From Gammaproteobacteria bacterium (GTDB lineage: Bacteria > Pseudomonadota > Gammaproteobacteria > Steroidobacterales > Rariloculaceae): DNA of 64,000 nucleotides. The DNA is taken from NCBI GenBank assembly GCA_022819855.1, contig JAJEGN010000017.1, positions 1 to 64,000 of the forward strand, read 5' to 3'. This document shows, in pieces, positions 59,871-64,000 of this stretch. The notes below the pieces were generated by a model. The model was not told the origin of the DNA, made no database searches, and saw only the letters and a list, made by a program, of their open reading frames with translations. Made by a program: the position numbers and the translations under genes. Positions within the stretch are counted from its first letter, which is position 1; each line of letters starts with the position of its first letter.

Positions 59871-61793
59871 TTACAGCCCTCCCGGGCCACACTCCTGCGC
59901 CAGGTAGCTCTCGACGGACGACAGTATCGCCAGGTGGTGCTGCGGCCACCACGGGTAACTGTGCCACAGGTCGACCACTTCCATGAATTTGACCTGCTTG
60001 CCCGCCCGTTCCAGCGCGTCTACAAATTTTTCGGACTGGTCGATTGGTACACGCTGGTCGCGGTCACCGTGGAAAACGAAGATAGGGATCTCCGCGTCCT
60101 CGACGTTGTCCAGCGGCGACATGCCGCCGATCGTGGGATTCTGGAACAGACGGGTGAATCGACCTTCGAAGGTGATCCGGTCGAAACTGCGCAATTCCGA
60201 AAGCCCTGCTCCCGAGATGGCGCACTGGTAAGGCGAATCCGGACGTACACTGGCTGCCATGGCGGCGAACCCGCCGTAGGAGTAACCGAACATCGCGATT
60301 CGATCGGCTTCGGCGATCCCCTCGTCTACCAGCCATCCGGCGCCGTCATCCTTGTCGTCCTGCATCTTCTGGCCCCACTCCCTGTCACCGGCACGCCAGA
60401 GTTCCTGACCCCAGCCTTCCGAACCCCGGTACTGCGGTTGCAGCACCGCATATCCGCGGTTGGCGAGGAACTGTGCCCAGAGGTCCCAGCCGAGGTAATC
60501 GCGCGCCCAGGGGCCGCCGTGAGGAACGACAACGGCCGGATAGGGAGGGGAACCCTCCGATGGAAGCGTCAGGTACGCCGGGATTTCGAGCCCGTCCCGC
60601 GCTTCGTACGTGACGAACTCCATGTCGGCAAGCTTTTCCGGCTCCAGAAAGGGATGGCTCCGTCCGAGCGGCACGAGTTGCCGACCGTTGACGAGCAGAT
60701 GGTAGGCGCCCGGCTCCCTGTCCCCGGTCGTGCGCACGACCATGATCGTCAAGTCATCCGACATGGAAACTATGGTGTGCGCGTCGTCTTCCCCCAGCGC
60801 TTCCTCGATCCGATCAGCGATATCCTTGTACATGGGCGAGATGTACTCAGTCCAGATCCTGTCGTTGACCCCCGTATAACCGATGACCTCCCCCAGATTG
60901 TCGGGGTCGGTCGCAACGCGAACTCCGATCGCCTCGATGTCATCCCCGCCGTATAGCGGCTCGCTGAGTTCCCGGGTGACCAGATCGTAGGTCCGAAGTA
61001 CAGACTTGTCGCGCCCTGTATTGTCAACTACATAGACACGGCGACCGTCGAGGTCGAAGGTTTGCGGCCACATGCCCTCTCGCTCGACGGCGACAAACTC
61101 GTGATGTACGTCCCACTCGCCGGTGTCCGGATGGATGTACGAAAACTGCAGCCGCGTGTCCTCCCCGTTTCCCGTGATTTCCGCCTTGCCGCGGATTTCT
61201 CCGAACGAATTCGCGAAAATGTCCTCCCCGGACGCCATGCGGTAGATGCGCCGCGCGTTGAAGGTGTTGAGATCCACCTCGTAGATTTCGGACGCAAATT
61301 CCAGATTGACGCGTTGCACCAGGAATTTGTCGGGTTCGCGCGGCAGGACATTGAAGATGCCCTTGCCACCGTCCTGATTCTCAAGAAGCTCCCGCCACCG
61401 TTCCTCGCCCCGGTCATCGATGACGTAAAGCTTGTCCCTGAACCATCGGGTCGGCCTGCCTCCGAAACGATAGTCGAACCTCTGTCTTCCGATGACATAC
61501 AGGTATTCGTCATTCAGCCAGCCGACTCCAAGCGCCTTGACGTCGGGCGGTGCGAAGCGCACAGGCGGGAGCGACAAGTCCTCGGTCTGCCAAACCGTAA
61601 TATCCGGCGGTCCATTGACATCCGACAGTGTCAATGCCACCAGTTGATTGCCGTTCGGGCTGACATCGACGCTGGAAATCACAGGATCGTGAATCCAGGC
61701 GCTGATCGGGATGAGTTCCGCTCTCGCGGCGCCCGCGGCCGCCATGACCGTGAACGCGAGGACCAGTGAAAGTTCTCGTGCGCGTGAATTCAT
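59871..61793 (-). CDS. Exported S9 family prolyl oligopeptidase-like peptidase
   Basis: A 640-residue serine peptidase. A signal peptide (about 1-25, AGAARAEL) is followed by a beta-propeller (about 30-370) and an alpha/beta-hydrolase catalytic domain. Catalytic triad: Ser in MFGYSYGGFAAMAAS (about 505), Asp in FHGDRDQRVPIDQ and His in VDLWHSYPWWPQ. VVPHGGPWARDYLGWDLWAQ and QPQYRGSEGWGQEL support the S9C-like branch (acylaminoacyl or dipeptidyl peptidase). It should cleave short peptides in the periplasm. It starts three bases after the stop of a TonB-dependent receptor gene, so the two form an uptake-and-digest unit. AGGGAG precedes the ATG. Confidence 0.94.
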   Translation of the reverse strand: MNSRARELSLVLAFTVMAAAGAARAELIPISAWIHDPVISSVDVSPNGNQLVALTLSDVNGPPDITVWQTEDLSLPPVRFAPPDVKALGVGWLNDEYLYVIGRQRFDYRFGGRPTRWFRDKLYVIDDRGEERWRELLENQDGGKGIFNVLPREPDKFLVQRVNLEFASEIYEVDLNTFNARRIYRMASGEDIFANSFGEIRGKAEITGNGEDTRLQFSYIHPDTGEWDVHHEFVAVEREGMWPQTFDLDGRRVYVVDNTGRDKSVLRTYDLVTRELSEPLYGGDDIEAIGVRVATDPDNLGEVIGYTGVNDRIWTEYISPMYKDIADRIEEALGEDDAHTIVSMSDDLTIMVVRTTGDREPGAYHLLVNGRQLVPLGRSHPFLEPEKLADMEFVTYEARDGLEIPAYLTLPSEGSPPYPAVVVPHGGPWARDYLGWDLWAQFLANRGYAVLQPQYRGSEGWGQELWRAGDREWGQKMQDDKDDGAGWLVDEGIAEADRIAMFGYSYGGFAAMAASVRPDSPYQCAISGAGLSELRSFDRITFEGRFTRLFQNPTIGGMSPLDNVEDAEIPIFVFHGDRDQRVPIDQSEKFVDALERAGKQVKFMEVVDLWHSYPWWPQHHLAILSSVESYLAQECGPGGL

Positions 61794-61796
61794 GGT

Positions 61797-64000
61797 TCAG
61801 AACTCCCTGGCGACCTGCAGCACGAATGTGCGGCCGAAGATGTCATAGCCAACGCCCGGCAGAGTATTGAGAAAACGCGAGGTTTCGTTGCGTGGGACGC
61901 CATCGGCGACCAGAGGCGGCTGCTTGTCGAAGATATTGCGGAGAGTTCCGAGCACCGTCCAGTCGGCGTTGTTCCAGCGGACTGACAACGTATGCTCCCA
62001 ATGATTCTCGGTCCAGTACATCCGATCGACGTTCGTGGTGCCCGGGTCATAGACGGGATCCTCGGTGCTGTCGCCGATGACATCCATGCGCCAGAAGAAA
62101 CGCCAGTCGCGGTAGTCGACGATAACGTCGAGGATGCCAGTCCACTTCGGAAACCCCCAACCTTTTTCGCTGTTCCACTCGTTGTCGAACAACTCGGTAG
62201 TCTGCTCCTTGAGAATCGTGATCGTGCTTTCGATAGTCAGATCGAACCGTGGAAACGATTTCTCCACGATGAAGTCCGTGTCGAACCCACTCGTGAACTG
62301 ACGGCCGACATTGAGACGTGACGCATCGACGCTGGAGAGAAACCCGTTCTCGTCACGTCCGCTGACCCGCGAGCAGAACGGATGCGACAATCCCTCAGAG
62401 CCATAGCAAACGCCGAGCACATAGCCCGGCGAAACGTCTGAAACGGTGTTCATCAGTTCGATCTCATACCACGTAAAGGCAACCGAGAGCCCGAGCAGAT
62501 CCTGCGGTTCGGGTTGCAGTACGACGCCCGCGGTCCATGCATCCGAATTCTCCGCCAACAGATCCCTGTTGCCGCCGACGACGGTCAGGATACTCGGTGC
62601 ACCCCCCTCTCCGTGGGTCTCCGGCAATCCGATCGCCTGACAGTTCCGGTACACGATGTCGTCCGGTTCGTAGGTCTCGCCGTAGCTGATACAGGGATCG
62701 AGAAACGCGGACACGAATCCCTGCTGGTCTCCCTGGAACTGCTCGAACAGATCCGGGGCGCGAAACGATGTTCCTGCCGTGCCACGGAACCGAACCTGCG
62801 GAATCATCTGATAGTCGAGCGCCATGCGATACGTGTAGTCGCTACCGAACGATTCATAGTCCGTCCACCGACCGGAACCGTTGAAGCGCAGATCCTCGGC
62901 GAAGGCCCTGCCCTGCAACAACGGTATCTCGACTTCCGTGAACAGCTCGGTGACCGTATCGTCGCCTTTGGTAATGCCTGCCGTGGCGAATCCCCAGAAG
63001 TTGTTCGCCTGCGCATCGGGATCCGGCACGTCGTTGATTTCCTCGTTACGGGTCTCGATCCCGATCACGGCGTTGACGTCTGCTCCGTTCGGCATCGAGA
63101 ACAGTCGGCCGGTCGCATAGCCGGAAAGCTGGTAACCCGTGTAGGTGGTCTTCCCCAACGTATCCTTGGTAATGAACCCCAGAACATCCGAAGGCAGGCG
63201 ACCATGCAATAGGGCATCTTCCGTGAACAGGTTCGCCGGTACGCAACCGGGGATAGTGGGTTCGGCGCACACGAGGTTGCCGTTCGCATCGAGCGTCGAG
63301 TTGAGTGAGGCCGACACGCGATCATCGAGCAACTGCCACTGCGCGCTCGTACCTTCGGAACGATTGAAGCCGATATACGCATCGTAGCTCCAGGTTGCCG
63401 ACAAGTCGCCTTCAAGTCCGACGAAAGCGTTGTAGCGGTCAACTTCGACTTGTGCATCCTGCGGATAAAGATTGTTGCGTGGGATCACGGGCGCTACGCC
63501 AAACCCGCCGAATCGGCCCAAGGGGCCGTAAAGACCGAACGGGTTGGTCGGGTTCGTGCGTGAAACGTTAGGGAAGAACTGTCCGGGCGTGCCGGTGTAG
63601 TTGGTCTCACGCCGATTGAAGTAGAACTCGTAGTAGACGTTCGCGCTGCGTCCGCCGATGTCGAAATCCTTGTCTCCGAACGACGTCAGCGAATAAAGCT
63701 CCTGGTCGGAGAGGATGTTCTCGATGTACGGTTCGGTCGTGTCCCGATAAAAGGGACCTTCGTTGTCCCAGAGCGGATCCGGATCCGCAGGGTCTTCGCT
63801 CGCGGGATCCCAACCGTTCACGGGTACTGTCGTGAAGTACGGGATACCGAACTGTTGCGGTCGGGAGAAGTAGGGATTCGTCGGATCGAGTTGGCCGAGG
63901 CTTGGTTCGTAACGAAGAAATCCGAACGGTGTGAACGCGACCAGACCATAAATGAACCCGAAGCACAGGGGCTCTCCCGTCTCTGGACTTGTGTTGTCGA
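61797..64000 (-). CDS. TonB-dependent receptor (5' end outside window)
   Basis: The frame is open from the right edge to the stop at 61797, giving the last about 733 residues of an outer membrane receptor; signal peptide, most or all of the plug and the start are missing. Beta-barrel features: alternating aromatic strands such as FRAPDLFEQFQGD (the conserved TonB-barrel region GTSFRAPDLFEQ), VALDYQMIPQVRFRGTAGT, TAGVVLQPEPQDLLGLSVAF, FDLTIESTITILKEQTTELF and a final VLQVAREF ending in Phe, as needed for barrel insertion. LSVRWNNADWTVLGTLRNIF is the usual penultimate region. Same operon as the S9 peptidase, so peptides or peptide-like compounds are likely ligands. Confidence 0.95.
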   Translation of the reverse strand, partial: DNTSPETGEPLCFGFIYGLVAFTPFGFLRYEPSLGQLDPTNPYFSRPQQFGIPYFTTVPVNGWDPASEDPADPDPLWDNEGPFYRDTTEPYIENILSDQELYSLTSFGDKDFDIGGRSANVYYEFYFNRRETNYTGTPGQFFPNVSRTNPTNPFGLYGPLGRFGGFGVAPVIPRNNLYPQDAQVEVDRYNAFVGLEGDLSATWSYDAYIGFNRSEGTSAQWQLLDDRVSASLNSTLDANGNLVCAEPTIPGCVPANLFTEDALLHGRLPSDVLGFITKDTLGKTTYTGYQLSGYATGRLFSMPNGADVNAVIGIETRNEEINDVPDPDAQANNFWGFATAGITKGDDTVTELFTEVEIPLLQGRAFAEDLRFNGSGRWTDYESFGSDYTYRMALDYQMIPQVRFRGTAGTSFRAPDLFEQFQGDQQGFVSAFLDPCISYGETYEPDDIVYRNCQAIGLPETHGEGGAPSILTVVGGNRDLLAENSDAWTAGVVLQPEPQDLLGLSVAFTWYEIELMNTVSDVSPGYVLGVCYGSEGLSHPFCSRVSGRDENGFLSSVDASRLNVGRQFTSGFDTDFIVEKSFPRFDLTIESTITILKEQTTELFDNEWNSEKGWGFPKWTGILDVIVDYRDWRFFWRMDVIGDSTEDPVYDPGTTNVDRMYWTENHWEHTLSVRWNNADWTVLGTLRNIFDKQPPLVADGVPRNETSRFLNTLPGVGYDIFGRTFVLQVAREF

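Noticed and set aside
1..64000. CRISPR arrays, rRNA genes, intact insertion sequences or prophage genes
   Set aside because: No regularly spaced repeats of 24-40 bases, no rRNA-like conserved stretches and no transposase, integrase or phage structural proteins were found on either strand.

Overview
The window is GC-rich, tightly packed bacterial DNA of gammaproteobacterial type. It opens inside the conserved rimP-nusA operon, with a terminator-like hairpin in front of rimP, and it uses Sec and Tat signal peptides, c-type haem motifs, RND efflux, a TonB-dependent receptor and a delta-9 type desaturase. The density of periplasmic oxidoreductases, exported hydrolases and DUF6152-type proteins resembles uncultured marine, sediment or host-associated gammaproteobacterial lineages; this placement is inferred from content only. 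I see no tRNA, rRNA, CRISPR array or intact insertion sequence.

Layout. 1-2525: nusA (running off the left edge), rimP and a SEC-C metal-binding membrane protein. 2570-19342: mostly exported enzymes: a DUF3500 protein, glutaminyl cyclase, the first DUF6152 / 'GDTLVVET' genes, a PQQ dehydrogenase, an exported FAH-family hydrolase, ornithine aminotransferase, an exported VOC protein, an amidohydrolase, an SMP-30-like propeller, a Uma2 nuclease and a DsbA-like protein. 19360-24775: a coupled ankyrin / DUF1592 cytochrome / DUF1552 operon. 24996-32655: a lipoprotein amidohydrolase, a CstA-type transporter, another DUF6152 / GDTLVVET pair, an exported carboxymuconolactone decarboxylase-like protein and a cytochrome c-PQQ propeller fusion. 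32860-43149: an accessory island with a four-gene DISARM-like operon (DrmA-type helicase, DrmB/DUF1998, UvrD-like helicase, large unknown protein) and, divergently, a DUF429-DUF433 fusion with a DUF5615 PIN-like toxin. 43232-51600: an alpha/beta hydrolase, more DUF6152 / GDTLVVET genes, an MscS channel and an MBL-fold enzyme between two divergent GDTLVVET paralogues. 51910-57859: a FadR-type regulator with two operator-like palindromes in its own promoter, coupled to an RND efflux pump and a DUF1499 protein. 57944-64000: an EthD-like protein, a fatty acid desaturase, an S9 peptidase and a TonB-dependent receptor (running off the right edge).

How the genes fit together. Much of the window looks like a periplasmic catabolic and uptake estate: TonB import with an S9 peptidase, PQQ dehydrogenases, and exported versions of enzyme families that are normally cytosolic (FAH, VOC, CMD, EthD). 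Two poorly characterised exported families, DUF6152 and the family carrying a PDxxGxW and a GDTLVVET signature, occur together repeatedly (five and eight copies) and are fused once. The mature DUF6152 proteins are predicted to begin with His-His, which suggests an N-terminal metal site. The DISARM-like operon without methylase or phospholipase D gene, and the fused antitoxin next to it, are the other main candidates for an undescribed system.
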